Shown in pieces: positions 17,682 through 25,870 of a stretch of 64,000 nt of DNA. The stretch covers positions 124,001-188,000 of the forward strand of contig NZ_KI911467.1 in the NCBI RefSeq assembly GCF_000514775.1. Reading direction: 5' to 3'. The stretch comes from Salinispora pacifica CNR114 (GTDB lineage Bacteria; Actinomycetota; Actinomycetes; Mycobacteriales; Micromonosporaceae). Under the pieces are notes generated by a model, which was given only the letters and a program-made list of their open reading frames with translations, was not told where the DNA came from and searched no databases. Within the stretch, counting starts at the first letter, position 1, and each line of letters opens with the position of its first letter. Both the position numbers and the translations under genes were made by a program.

Positions 17682-19148
17682 TCAGCCCAAGGTAGCGGGG
17701 GTGGTTCTGGGTAGCCCCGTGAGCACCTGGCCGACGGCTTTGTGCGCATCGGCGATGCACGTGCCGACCCCCACTCCCTCGTACGCGGCGCCGCAGACGG
17801 CGAGCCCCGGCGAGCCCCCTACCGCCGTCCGGATCCGGTTCACCCGATCCACGTGGCCGACGGTGTACTGGGGCAGCGCGCTCGGCCACCGGGTGACCCG
17901 GGTCGCCACCGGGGCACCGACCGCCCCGGTTGCCGCGCCAACCTCGGCGGTCACCAGCCGGACGAGGTCGGCGTCGTCGCGGTGCAGCGCTGCCTCGTCG
18001 CCGACCTTCCCGACCGAACAGCGCAGAATCTCCACCTCGCCCGCCAGGTGCGGCCACTTCACCGTGGAGAAGGTCACTTCGTTGACGGCCCGTCCATCCA
18101 CCGCCGGAACCCGGTAGCCGCAGAACCCGCGGGTGGCGAGCCCACCGGCGAATGCCGTACGGGGGTAGGCCAGCGTGATGATACCGACACCGGCGTACGG
18201 GATCTGCGCGAGCTCAGCGGCGGCCGGCGCCACTCCGGGTACGCCGGCCAGTAGTCGGCCGGCAGGCCCGGCGGGGACGGCGACGATGACCGCGTCCGCG
18301 GTGAGATGTTCGGTCCCGGCGTCGGCGTTGACGGTCAGCCGCCACCCCTGCCGCTCCGGAGCCAGGCCGGTGACCTCGGCCCCGGTTCGTACCCGCGCGT
18401 CGGGCGAGTCGGCGAGAACTGCGTCGACCAACACCTGGGGTAGGTTGCCGAGCCCGCCGGTCAGGGTACCGAGCCCGGTCGGCGGTTCCTGCCCGTCCGG
18501 TGGTGGCGGGGGGAGCAGTGAGCCCGCGGCCTGGATCAGCGACGGGTATCGGCGGGCGGCGTTCGCCAGCGGGGCCAGCATGGCCTCGAAGGACAGCTGG
18601 TCGGAGCGGCCGGCGCAGACATCGCTGAGGAACGGGTCAACGAGGCGGTCCAACACCTCCTGGCCGAGTCGCTGCGAGACGTAGGCCGCGACGGAGACGT
18701 CGCCGTCCCGTTCGGTCGGCGGCAGCCCAAGGTCGCGGCCGGCCGCGACCACCCCGCCCGGCGAGAGGATTCCGGACTCGGCGAGGGCGTCCAGGTCCGC
18801 GGGGATGCCCATGAACTGGCTGGCAGGCAGGGGCCGGAGCGCGCCCCTGCTCCAGATCGCGGTCGTGGTGGCGCCGGCCAGGGCGAGCTGATCGCCGAGA
18901 CCGGCCGCGGTGAGTAACCGGGTGGTCTTGGGCCGCCGGGCATAGAGCCCTTCCGCCCCCTCGTCAACGAGGACGCCCGCCACCTCCGATGCGGACAGCT
19001 TCCCACCGAGCCGCGGCGCGGCCTCGAGGAGGGTGATTCGTACTGGCTCGTTCCGGAGGTAGAACGCCGCGGTCACCCCCGTGATGCCGCCCCCGACGAT
19101 GACCACGTGGGGCGCCGTACCTGCCCGATCCTGTTCGTTGTCCACCAT
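17682..19148 (-). CDS. Protoporphyrinogen-oxidase-like FAD enzyme
   Basis: A 488-aa flavin-containing amine-oxidase superfamily protein. The dinucleotide motif is VVIVGGGITGVTAAFYL, followed by the LLEAAPRLGGKL segment typical of HemG/HemY. The C-terminal FAD segment GLAVCGAAYEGVGVGTCI is also present. True members oxidise protoporphyrinogen IX by six electrons. In a biosynthetic operon (after the FAD monooxygenase and StrR-like genes) it may instead aromatise a reduced intermediate or oxidise a hydrazine; that is speculation. The ATG at 19148 has a weak ribosome site; longer in-frame extensions are not conserved. Confidence 0.78.
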   Translation of the reverse strand: MVDNEQDRAGTAPHVVIVGGGITGVTAAFYLRNEPVRITLLEAAPRLGGKLSASEVAGVLVDEGAEGLYARRPKTTRLLTAAGLGDQLALAGATTTAIWSRGALRPLPASQFMGIPADLDALAESGILSPGGVVAAGRDLGLPPTERDGDVSVAAYVSQRLGQEVLDRLVDPFLSDVCAGRSDQLSFEAMLAPLANAARRYPSLIQAAGSLLPPPPPDGQEPPTGLGTLTGGLGNLPQVLVDAVLADSPDARVRTGAEVTGLAPERQGWRLTVNADAGTEHLTADAVIVAVPAGPAGRLLAGVPGVAPAAAELAQIPYAGVGIITLAYPRTAFAGGLATRGFCGYRVPAVDGRAVNEVTFSTVKWPHLAGEVEILRCSVGKVGDEAALHRDDADLVRLVTAEVGAATGAVGAPVATRVTRWPSALPQYTVGHVDRVNRIRTAVGGSPGLAVCGAAYEGVGVGTCIADAHKAVGQVLTGLPRTTPATLG

Positions 19149-19269
19149 GTCGCCTGCTCTTTCGTGGGCTGCGATGTCGTAGCAGTCTCGCCGCGCTTCC
19201 GCGAATTCCGGTCGAGTAAGAGTTGACCCGGGCAGGTGGCGGCGGTCGGCCGGGGCGCGACGGGTGGCG

Positions 19270-20376
19270 TTACGGTCCGTCCTCCTGCTTGCGCTTGAGT
19301 TGTGCGGCGAAGAGGCTCCACTCCTCACTGATGCTGTCCGCGAGTGGGGCGATCACGCTCAGCCAGTGCGGCGGGATCGAGCCGGCGACCTCCCGCCAGC
19401 GATGTGGGGCGCCGGCGTGCCAGGCCATCCACCGAATGAACGCCCGGCCGCCTTCGGTGTACCGGATGGACGGATCGGTAGCCAGCTTGTTCGCCACCCC
19501 GGCCCAGGTCAGTGGAGCGGCCACGCGCCCCCGGCGCCGTACCGCACCAACGCGGGGGGCCGGCAACGTGGGGGTGGGCGCCGCGGCTCGCCGGGCTGGA
19601 CCCGCCGGCGGCTCGACCGGGGAAAGGCGGTGCCCGGTGCGCTCCGGACTGATGCCCCGGCGCAGCCGAGCGCTCACATCATGGACGGTGCCCAGTGATA
19701 CGTCGGCCTCGCGGGCGACCTGCCGCAGCGGGGCGTCCGGGTGGGCGTTGAGGTAGGCGGCGGCGCGGCGTCGGCCCTCCACGGCGGTAACCGGACGACG
19801 CCTTCCGTCCCGGCCGATCCGCTTGCCGCCGACCTCTGCCGTCCCCGGCGACCGGGTACGCAACGATGCGATCGTCTTCGCACTCAATCCGGTGATGGCG
19901 GCGAGGGCTCGGTCAGACCAGTCCGGATACTCCGACAGCACCCGGTTGGCGCCGGAGAGCCGGTCGGCCCGGGACAGCGGTAGCCCATGGGCGATGTTCG
20001 CCTGCATCGCCAGGATGAGCGCCTCGGCGTCGGTGCAGTCCAGGAAGCGTGCGGGGATGACGTGATCGCCGCGGATCCGGGCGGCCTCGAGCCGGTGCAG
20101 CCCGTCGATAACCCGCCAGCCCTCCTCCTGGACGAGGAGCGGCGGTAGCTGCGTGGTGCCGCCCGCCTCCACGAGTAACTGGACGTGGGCTCCGCTCGTG
20201 CCACCCTGCCGCAGCCGCAGGCTGGGCGACAGGGCATCCAGGGGAACGTCTCGTGCCGGCAGTCGCTCGAAGTTCTTCAGATCGAATTTGTCGCTGCCCG
20301 TCGCTTCGTCGCTGCCCGCTCTGGCGAGCCTGAAGCCTTCCGTGGCCAGCGCAGCTTGCCCGTGGTGACGAGACAT
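19270..20376 (-). CDS. StrR-like ParB/Spo0J-type pathway activator
   Basis: A 368-aa regulator. An N-terminal ParB-like domain (RLPARDVPLDALSPSLRLR, then WRVIDGLHRLEAA and ALILAMQANIAHGLPLS) is followed by helix-turn-helix segments (WSDRALAAITGLSAKTIASL and APLRQVAREADVSLGTVHDV). This matches StrR, NovG and Bbr-type activators, which bind GTTC-GAAC palindromes. Five such palindromes occur in intergenic regions of this window, one before its own operon, so it is the likely master switch with autoregulation. It lies between a FAD monooxygenase and the PPO-like gene on the minus strand. The C-terminal domain (about 300-360) ends in QLKRKQEDGP. Confidence 0.88.
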   Translation of the reverse strand: MSRHHGQAALATEGFRLARAGSDEATGSDKFDLKNFERLPARDVPLDALSPSLRLRQGGTSGAHVQLLVEAGGTTQLPPLLVQEEGWRVIDGLHRLEAARIRGDHVIPARFLDCTDAEALILAMQANIAHGLPLSRADRLSGANRVLSEYPDWSDRALAAITGLSAKTIASLRTRSPGTAEVGGKRIGRDGRRRPVTAVEGRRRAAAYLNAHPDAPLRQVAREADVSLGTVHDVSARLRRGISPERTGHRLSPVEPPAGPARRAAAPTPTLPAPRVGAVRRRGRVAAPLTWAGVANKLATDPSIRYTEGGRAFIRWMAWHAGAPHRWREVAGSIPPHWLSVIAPLADSISEEWSLFAAQLKRKQEDGP

Positions 20377-20427
20377 CCGGTACGCCCTCCTCGGTCGCCG
20401 TTTGGGCTGAGGGTGGCAGGGGTGTCT

Positions 20428-21945
20428 TTAGCCGTAGTCGAGACGGGGTGGACCGGCGGCCGGCGCCGGTCCGCTCGGTCCGGTTCCGTTCTGGGGGGCG
20501 CCGAACCAGCGGGTGAGGGCGTGGGTGAGGTCGTTGGTGCTGCCGGGTGCGGTCCAGGCGAGGTAGCCGTCGGGGCGGATGAGGGCGGTGTGGAGGGTGG
20601 GGTGGGGTTGGTGGGTCCAGGTGCCGGTGATGATGTCGATGCGGTCGGTCCAGGGGTGGGCGGTGGGGTGTGCGGTGGTGGTGGTGATGAGGAGGGGGCG
20701 GGCGGGGTGGAGTAGGTCGGTGATGCGGGGGGTGTCGCCGTTGGGGAGGGTGAGTTGGTGGTGTGGGGGCATGCGTCGGCCGAGGAGGGGGTGCTCGCCC
20801 GGGCCGAGGTCGTAGCGGATGCCGAGCCCGCTACCGCGCCCGGCGAGGTGCTCGGCCGCGTCGGTGTGGGTGACCAGCTCCGCCAGCACGCTGCGGATCG
20901 GTTCCATCGCCTCGTCCCCGAGGTACAGCGACGAGGCGGCCTGCGCGTCGGCGATCAGCTGCCGTCCGATCGGGTGGCGTTCGGTGTGGTAAGTGTCGAG
21001 CAGGTCGGGTGGTGCCCAGCCGTGCACCGCCGCCGCCAGCTTCCAGCCCAGGTTAACCGCGTCCTGCAGGCCGGCGCTGAGGCCCCACGCCGCCAGCGGC
21101 GGCATCTCGTGCGCGGCGTCGCCGGCCAGGAAGATCCGGCCGCGCCGGTACTGCTCGGCCACCGCGGCCGCGTTGCCACAGGCCCACAGCCACTGTGCCG
21201 ACCCGTGGTGCAGGGACTCGCCGGTGAGGCGTTGCCACGCGTCGGCGACCTCGGCGAACGTCAGTGCGTCCGGATCCGGGTTCGACGGTAGTCCCCGGTC
21301 GTGCAGCACGATGCGGTAGCGACCGTCTCCCACCGGTGTGCACACCACCATGCTGCCGCCGGGCCGCCGTTCACCGATCGGACGAGGGCGTAACTCGACT
21401 CCGGTGATCTCCGCGGTGTACATGCCCCGGGTGGCTGCGGGGCCGGAGGCCTTGATCCCGGCCAGCGCCCGGACGGTGCTCCGGGCGCCATCACAGCCGA
21501 CCAGGTAGTGGGCCCGCACCTCGGTGCCTCCGCCGGGCTCGGCGAAGGCGGCGACGACACCGTTGCCCGCTTCCCGCACGCCGGTGAGCTCGTGTCGCCG
21601 GATCACCGGAACGCCCTGGGCGGCCAGCCAGTCCGTGAGCATCTGCTCGGTGCGGGCCTGCGGCAGGCCCAGGATGCCACTGTGGTCGTCGTCGAGCCGG
21701 CTGAGGTCGATGCGTACGCCGCCGAAGTGTCCCATCGGGCCCCAGCGGATGCCCGCCAACCGTGCGAGCAGGCCGCGCTGGTCCAGCGATTCGGCAGCAC
21801 GCCGGTTGAAGCCGAGCGCACGGGACTCGCCGGTGGCTGCGGCGAGGCGGTCGTAGACCCGTACCCGCGCGCCGCCGAGGTGCAGTTCAACGGCGAGCAT
21901 CAGGCCGACCGGTCCCGCACCCACCACGATCACATCGGTATCCAT
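20428..21945 (-). CDS. FAD-dependent polyketide monooxygenase (PgaE/JadH class)
   Basis: A 505-aa aromatic polyketide hydroxylase. It has VIVVGAGPVGLMLAVEL, the DG motif VGCDGARSTVRAL and IFLAGDAAHEMPP, then a C-terminal thioredoxin-like domain. The family acts on angucyclinones using NADPH and O2. The ATG at 21945 follows a GGAAAGG site. It heads the minus-strand operon containing the StrR-like regulator and PPO-like gene, and StrR-type site C lies about 100 bases upstream. The last 370 bases (about 20430-20800) have a striking composition: the plus strand is almost purely G/T-rich, unlike the rest of the gene, suggesting a recombined or horizontally acquired C-terminal domain. Confidence 0.88.
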   Translation of the reverse strand: MDTDVIVVGAGPVGLMLAVELHLGGARVRVYDRLAAATGESRALGFNRRAAESLDQRGLLARLAGIRWGPMGHFGGVRIDLSRLDDDHSGILGLPQARTEQMLTDWLAAQGVPVIRRHELTGVREAGNGVVAAFAEPGGGTEVRAHYLVGCDGARSTVRALAGIKASGPAATRGMYTAEITGVELRPRPIGERRPGGSMVVCTPVGDGRYRIVLHDRGLPSNPDPDALTFAEVADAWQRLTGESLHHGSAQWLWACGNAAAVAEQYRRGRIFLAGDAAHEMPPLAAWGLSAGLQDAVNLGWKLAAAVHGWAPPDLLDTYHTERHPIGRQLIADAQAASSLYLGDEAMEPIRSVLAELVTHTDAAEHLAGRGSGLGIRYDLGPGEHPLLGRRMPPHHQLTLPNGDTPRITDLLHPARPLLITTTTAHPTAHPWTDRIDIITGTWTHQPHPTLHTALIRPDGYLAWTAPGSTNDLTHALTRWFGAPQNGTGPSGPAPAAGPPRLDYG

Positions 21946-22041
21946 TTCCCGGACCTTTCCGCCTCGCGGCCGGATAATCGCGAGGCCAAAGTATCCGCGG
22001 ACGCTCATCGGTTCAATATCGGTTGATGCTTGGGGGTAATT

Positions 22042-22071
22042 GTTCGACTGCGGATTTCGGCTCGGTTGAAC
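22042..22071. promoter_or_regulatory. StrR-type operator, site C
   Basis: GTTCGACTG (22042-22050), 12 bases, CGGTTGAAC (22063-22071). Both half-sites are identical to those of site A. It sits in the divergent promoter region between the FAD monooxygenase-StrR operon and the SDR gene, so it can serve autoregulation. Confidence 0.72.
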
Positions 22072-22161
22072 CCACACTATTGCGTGGCAATTTCAGAGGT
22101 GCCGGATTCCGGTCGGCCGTTCAGCATGGACGCGACAGGGCGACGGAAAGGAATTGCGGAC

Positions 22162-22890
22162 GTGCCGGTCGAGAAGATCGCGCTGATCACAGGTGCGAAC
22201 AAGGGAATCGGGTACGAGATCGCGCGCCAGTTGGGGGAGCGAGGGCACATCGTCCTCGTCGGGTCCCGGGACGAGAACCGGGGCAAGCAGGCGGTGGACT
22301 CCCTGGCGGCCCAGGGCATCAGGGCGGTCCCGGTGCGCCTGGACGTGACGGATCCGGCCTCGATCTCGGCGGCTGCGGCGGAGGTCGAGCAGCGCTTCGG
22401 CCGCCTGGACATCCTGGTCAACAACGCCGGCATCGCTGGTGCCGCCACCGGTGCGCCCAGCACGGTGCGCGCCGATGACCTTCGCCAGGTATACGAGACC
22501 AACGTCCTCGGGGTGGTGTCGGTGACCAACGCCGTGCTTCCGCTGCTGCTTCGGGCGGCGACCGGGCGGGTGGTCAACGTCTCCAGCCACCTGGGCTCCC
22601 TGACACTGAACTCGCAGCCGGACTCGCCGCTGGCCGGGATCAACCTGCTGGCGTACCAGTCCTCCAAGACCGCCCTGAACGCGATCACCGTCGGGTACGC
22701 CAAGGAACTGCGTGACACGCCGATCAAGGTGAACGCGGCGAGCCCCGGAATGGTGGCCACGGACCTCAACGGCCACCGGGGAAACCGGACTCCCGCGGAA
22801 GGCGCGGCGATAGCGGTCCGGCTGGCGTTGCTGGACGAGGCGGGGCCCTCCGGCTACTGCCTCTCCGCGGACGGCGTCGTGCCCTGGTGA
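22162..22890 (+). CDS. Short-chain dehydrogenase/reductase (carbonyl-reductase-like)
   Basis: A 242-aa classical SDR. The NADP motif is LITGANKGIGYEIA, then LDILVNNAGIAG, and the catalytic YQSSK. The GANKGIG form and overall sequence resemble plant/animal-type carbonyl reductases that reduce quinones and ketones. It probably reduces a keto or quinone group on the polyketide, though a sugar or detoxification role is possible. The GTG at 22162 is chosen because GGAAAGGA lies 9 bases before it; an ATG at 22126 is in frame but without a site. Divergent from the FAD monooxygenase operon, followed by the NmrA gene. Confidence 0.82.
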   Translation: MPVEKIALITGANKGIGYEIARQLGERGHIVLVGSRDENRGKQAVDSLAAQGIRAVPVRLDVTDPASISAAAAEVEQRFGRLDILVNNAGIAGAATGAPSTVRADDLRQVYETNVLGVVSVTNAVLPLLLRAATGRVVNVSSHLGSLTLNSQPDSPLAGINLLAYQSSKTALNAITVGYAKELRDTPIKVNAASPGMVATDLNGHRGNRTPAEGAAIAVRLALLDEAGPSGYCLSADGVVPW

Positions 22891-22946
22891 CCGGACTTCC
22901 TCGCGGACACCGCCCCTGGTGACCGCACTTCCTCGCGGACACCGCG
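22883..22946. repeat. 32-bp tandem direct duplication
   Basis: Two adjacent 32-base copies (22883-22914 and 22915-22946), each beginning CCTGGTGACC and carrying CTTCCTCGCGGACACCG, differ at two positions. The first copy contains the SDR stop codon. The repeat fills most of the gap before the NmrA gene. Confidence 0.85.
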
Positions 22947-22974
22947 GGTGTGCGCGCTGCACGAAGGAGCAAAC

Positions 22975-23847
22975 GTGCCGACAGATGCGGCGATTCTGGT
23001 GCTGGGCGGTACCGGCCGACAGGGTGGGGCGACGGCCCGCGAACTACTACGTCGAGGGTGGACGGTGCACGTCCTGGTCCGGGATCCGGACAAGCCCGCG
23101 GCCCGGGCCCTGGCGGCCGCCGGCGCCGTGCTGGTCCCCGGAGATCTCGACGACGAGGCGTCGTTGGCGGCGGCGATGACCGGTCTGCACGGGGTGTTCA
23201 GCGTCCAGACGTTCCGGACCCCGGGTGGTGTGGTCACCGAGGAACGGCAGGGTAAGGCGGTCGCCGACGCCGCGGCCCGCACCGGCGTGGACCACCTGGT
23301 CTACAGCTCCGTCGGGGGCGCGGAGCGGGCCAACAGCGTTGACCATTTCGCGAGCAAGTGGCAGGTCGAGCAGCACATCCAGCAGTTGGGCATCCCGGCG
23401 ACGGTACTGCGGCCCACCATGTTTCACGAGGTTCTTCACGACACCGGTCCGCGGCTGGCCGATGGGGGGCTGGTCCTCGGTCTGTGGCTGCACCCCGAGG
23501 TGCCGTTACAGCTGATCGCGACCAGCGACATCGGCGCCTTCGCGGCGGACGCCTTCGACGATCCGGACAACTGGCTGGGGCGGCAGGTGGAGCTCGCCGG
23601 GGACGAACTCACCGGACCCGAGATGGCGGCGGCGTTCGGGCGGGTCGCTGGCCTACCGGTGCGCTACGAGCAGTTGCCGATCGGTCAGCTCCGCGCCGCC
23701 CGTCCGGATCTGGCGGCCATGTTCGACTTCTTCAACGACGGGGGATACCGCGCTGACCTGCCGGCGTTGCGCCGGATTCGGCCGGACCTGGTCAGCTTGG
23801 AGGCGTTCCTCCGGTCCACCTGGACGGCGCCGCAGCCGGGCCGGTGA
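22975..23847 (+). CDS. NmrA-family NAD(P)-binding protein
   Basis: A 290-aa atypical SDR with the NmrA-type dinucleotide motif LVLGGTGRQGGATAREL, then VYSSVGGAERANSV and HFASKWQVEQHIQ. The catalytic Tyr of classical SDRs is not evident. NmrA-type proteins act as redox sensors, but ActVA-ORF4 of actinorhodin belongs to this group and is needed for dimerisation. If the product here is a dimer like lomaiviticin, this gene is the natural candidate for C-C coupling; that is inference. The GTG at 22975 has a GAAGGAG site. It probably forms an operon with the SDR, separated by a tandem repeat. Confidence 0.75.
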   Translation: MPTDAAILVLGGTGRQGGATARELLRRGWTVHVLVRDPDKPAARALAAAGAVLVPGDLDDEASLAAAMTGLHGVFSVQTFRTPGGVVTEERQGKAVADAAARTGVDHLVYSSVGGAERANSVDHFASKWQVEQHIQQLGIPATVLRPTMFHEVLHDTGPRLADGGLVLGLWLHPEVPLQLIATSDIGAFAADAFDDPDNWLGRQVELAGDELTGPEMAAAFGRVAGLPVRYEQLPIGQLRAARPDLAAMFDFFNDGGYRADLPALRRIRPDLVSLEAFLRSTWTAPQPGR

Positions 23848-23856
23848 CCGACGGCA

Positions 23857-23895
23857 GGCGGGCCGCCGGCACCCGTCCCGGTGCCGGCGCCCGCC
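23857..23895. terminator. Bidirectional hairpin terminator
   Basis: Near-perfect stem: left arm 23857-23873 (one bulged C), right arm 23880-23895 (GGTGCCGGCGCCCGCC). It lies between the NmrA gene and the convergent mycothiol-nitroreductase-like gene. Confidence 0.75.
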
Positions 23896-23905
23896 GTGGT
23901 CGCGG

Positions 23906-24523
23906 TCAGTTGACGACCGGCCCCTGGGTACGACTGCGCTTGAGCTCGAAGAACCCCTCGGTCGTGGCCAGCGCCAGCAGGCCGTCCCAGAGCCGGAGTG
24001 CGGCGGCGCCCCGTGGTGCCGGCGACACCACCGGACCGAAGAACGCCACGTCCCGCACCGCGATCACCGGCGTGCCGACATCGGTGCCGACGCGACCGAC
24101 ACCGTCGTCGTGAGTGGCGCGGAGCGCCTCGTCGTACTCGGTGGAATTCGCTGCCACGACCAGCCCGGGATCCAGGTTCGCGGCGACCAGCGCCGCCGCA
24201 TAGGTGGAGCGCTGCCGGGGGGCGTTCTCGAGGTGGAACCGGGTGCCCAGCTCGGTGTACAGCCGGCCCAACGCAGGGGCACCGTACTTCTGCTCGGCGG
24301 CGACGCAGACCCGCACCGCCTCCAACGCGCCCTGCATCCCGCTCCGGTAGCGCGCTGGCAGGTCGTCGCGTCCTTCGTTGAGCAGCGTCAGGCTCATGAC
24401 GTGCCAGCATGGCGTGATCGGCCGCTGCCGGGCGACCTCGAGCAGCCACCGGGAGGTGATCCAGGCCCAGGGACAGGTCGGGTCGAACCAGAAATCTACG
24501 GGGGTGCGAACCTCGTCCGACAT
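23906..24523 (-). CDS. DsbA-fold protein, mycothiol-dependent nitroreductase (Rv2466c) family
   Basis: A 205-aa thioredoxin-fold protein with an inserted helical domain. It aligns along its whole length with the Mycobacterium Rv2466c type: FWFDPTCPWAWITSRW, HVMSLTLLNEGRDDLP, DVGTPVIAVRDVAFFGPV and EGFFELKRSRT. Rv2466c reduces nitro compounds using mycothiol and a CPWC site. Here the motif is CPWA, with the resolving Cys replaced by Ala, so chemistry via a single Cys-mycothiol adduct is more likely. It sits in the polyketide ketoreductase-cyclase operon on the minus strand, suggesting a pathway or detoxification role with mycothiol. Cytoplasmic; no signal peptide. Confidence 0.8.
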   Translation of the reverse strand: MSDEVRTPVDFWFDPTCPWAWITSRWLLEVARQRPITPCWHVMSLTLLNEGRDDLPARYRSGMQGALEAVRVCVAAEQKYGAPALGRLYTELGTRFHLENAPRQRSTYAAALVAANLDPGLVVAANSTEYDEALRATHDDGVGRVGTDVGTPVIAVRDVAFFGPVVSPAPRGAAALRLWDGLLALATTEGFFELKRSRTQGPVVN

Positions 24524-24536
24524 CGCCGGCCTCCTT

Positions 24537-24866
24537 TCAACCGTTCGCGGCCCAGTGATAGAACCGGGTGGCCAGGGCGTCCGTGGGGGAACGCCAGGTC
24601 GCGGGGTCGTAGGGCTGGATAAGGGGCTTCAGATCGTCGCTGATCTGCAGAAAACGGGGGTCGGTGCGGGCCTGCGCGATCCGCTCGCCGCCGTCTTCGC
24701 CGTCGAAATCCTGCAGGTGAAAATAGAGCCCTCGGTAATGGAACAGCTCGCGGCGTCGGGTGCCCATGCGGTGCGGCATCTCGGTTCCGTCGAATACGCC
24801 GAAGAGCTCGGCGACCTCCGCCGACCACTGCGGACGCATTCGACCTACGATCAGGGTGCTGTACAT
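24537..24866 (-). CDS. Aromatic polyketide cyclase (TcmI/JadI family)
   Basis: A 109-aa protein of the dimeric alpha+beta barrel (TcmI) cyclase family. The typical N-terminal MYSTLIVGRM, LFHYRGLYFHL and the C-terminal SPTDALATRFYHW are present. Such small cyclases close the last angucycline ring, as JadI and AlpI do. The ATG at 24866 lies 28 bases after the ketoreductase stop. Together with the didomain aromatase (28501-29457), this gives the cyclase set expected for an angucycline. Confidence 0.9.
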   Translation of the reverse strand: MYSTLIVGRMRPQWSAEVAELFGVFDGTEMPHRMGTRRRELFHYRGLYFHLQDFDGEDGGERIAQARTDPRFLQISDDLKPLIQPYDPATWRSPTDALATRFYHWAANG

Positions 24867-24894
24867 TGTCGCGTCACCGCCCTCAGCTGCGAGA

Positions 24895-25680
24895 TCAGTA
24901 GTTTCCGAGGCCACCACAGACGTTGATCGCCTGTGCGGTGACCGGAGCGGCCGCATCGCTGACCAGGTAACCGACGAGGCCGGCGACCTCCGCGGGGGTG
25001 GAGTAGCGGCCCAACGGGATCTTCGCCTGGAATCGCTCCAGGATCTCCGCCTCGGTCGTCGCGAAATGCGCGGCGTACCCCTGCCGGACCCGCTGCGCCA
25101 TCGGCGTCTCGACGTAGCCGGGGCAGACGGCGTTGACCGTGACCCCGGTCTTGGCGAGTTCCAGCCCCAGCGCCTTGGTGAAGCCGATCACCCCGTGCTT
25201 GGACGCGGAGTAGGGCGCACCGAGCACCACCCCCTGCTTACCCCCGGTGGACGCGATGCTGATGATCCGGCCCCAGCCGCGCTCCAGCGGCTGTCCCGAC
25301 CGGAGTACCTCGCGGGTGACCCGGAAGACGCTGTTCAGGTTGGTCTCGATGACGTCCGTCCAGAGCTCGTCCTCGATGGTGGCGGTCACCCCGCCGCCAC
25401 TGCGCCCGGCGTTGTTCACCAGGACATCAACGTGTCCGTACTGCGCGACCGCAGCGCCCACGAGGCGCTCGACGTCGGCCTGGCGCCGGACATCCGCGCC
25501 GACGCCGGCGGCCTGGTGACCGTCGGCCCGCAGCTTGCCGACGGTCTCCTCGACGGCCGCCGGAGTTCGCGCACAGAGGAAGACCCTGAGGCCGCGGCGG
25601 GCGAGCGTCTCCGCGACCGCCAAGCCGATTCCACTGGTTCCACCGGTGATCAGCGCTACTCGCTGTTCGTGCTCTGCCAT
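24895..25680 (-). CDS. Polyketide C-9 ketoreductase (ActIII type)
   Basis: A 261-aa SDR closely matching ActIII-class ketoreductases of type II polyketide synthases. It has the NADPH motif LITGGTSGIG, NNAGRSGGG, the ISIASTGGKQG strand with the catalytic Ser/Thr, PYSASKHG and the C-terminal QAINVCGGLGNY. It reduces the C-9 carbonyl of the ACP-bound poly-beta-ketone, setting the first-ring fold. The ATG at 25680 is the ActIII-like start. First gene of a minus-strand operon (KR, TcmI-type cyclase, Rv2466c-like); StrR-type site D lies in the divergent promoter region. Confidence 0.93.
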   Translation of the reverse strand: MAEHEQRVALITGGTSGIGLAVAETLARRGLRVFLCARTPAAVEETVGKLRADGHQAAGVGADVRRQADVERLVGAAVAQYGHVDVLVNNAGRSGGGVTATIEDELWTDVIETNLNSVFRVTREVLRSGQPLERGWGRIISIASTGGKQGVVLGAPYSASKHGVIGFTKALGLELAKTGVTVNAVCPGYVETPMAQRVRQGYAAHFATTEAEILERFQAKIPLGRYSTPAEVAGLVGYLVSDAAAPVTAQAINVCGGLGNY

Positions 25681-25762
25681 GGGGCCGCCCTTCCCGAATA
25701 CGGTGTCGCGGCAGTGTGTCAACGAGTTGCGAAATATCGCTCGAGTCTCGGTGGAAAACGCT

Positions 25763-25792
25763 GTTCCAACCGCGTCGACTCGTCAGTTGAAC
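25763..25792. promoter_or_regulatory. StrR-type operator, site D
   Basis: GTTCCAACC (25763-25771), 12 bases, CAGTTGAAC (25784-25792). It lies between the divergent ketoreductase operon and the methyltransferase-like/core operon. Confidence 0.6.
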
Positions 25793-25870
25793 AACCTGGT
25801 TGGGCTTGCCACCAGAAAACAGCCCGGCCTATCGTCTGGCATCTCACTATTGCCTCGGAGGAAAAGGATT

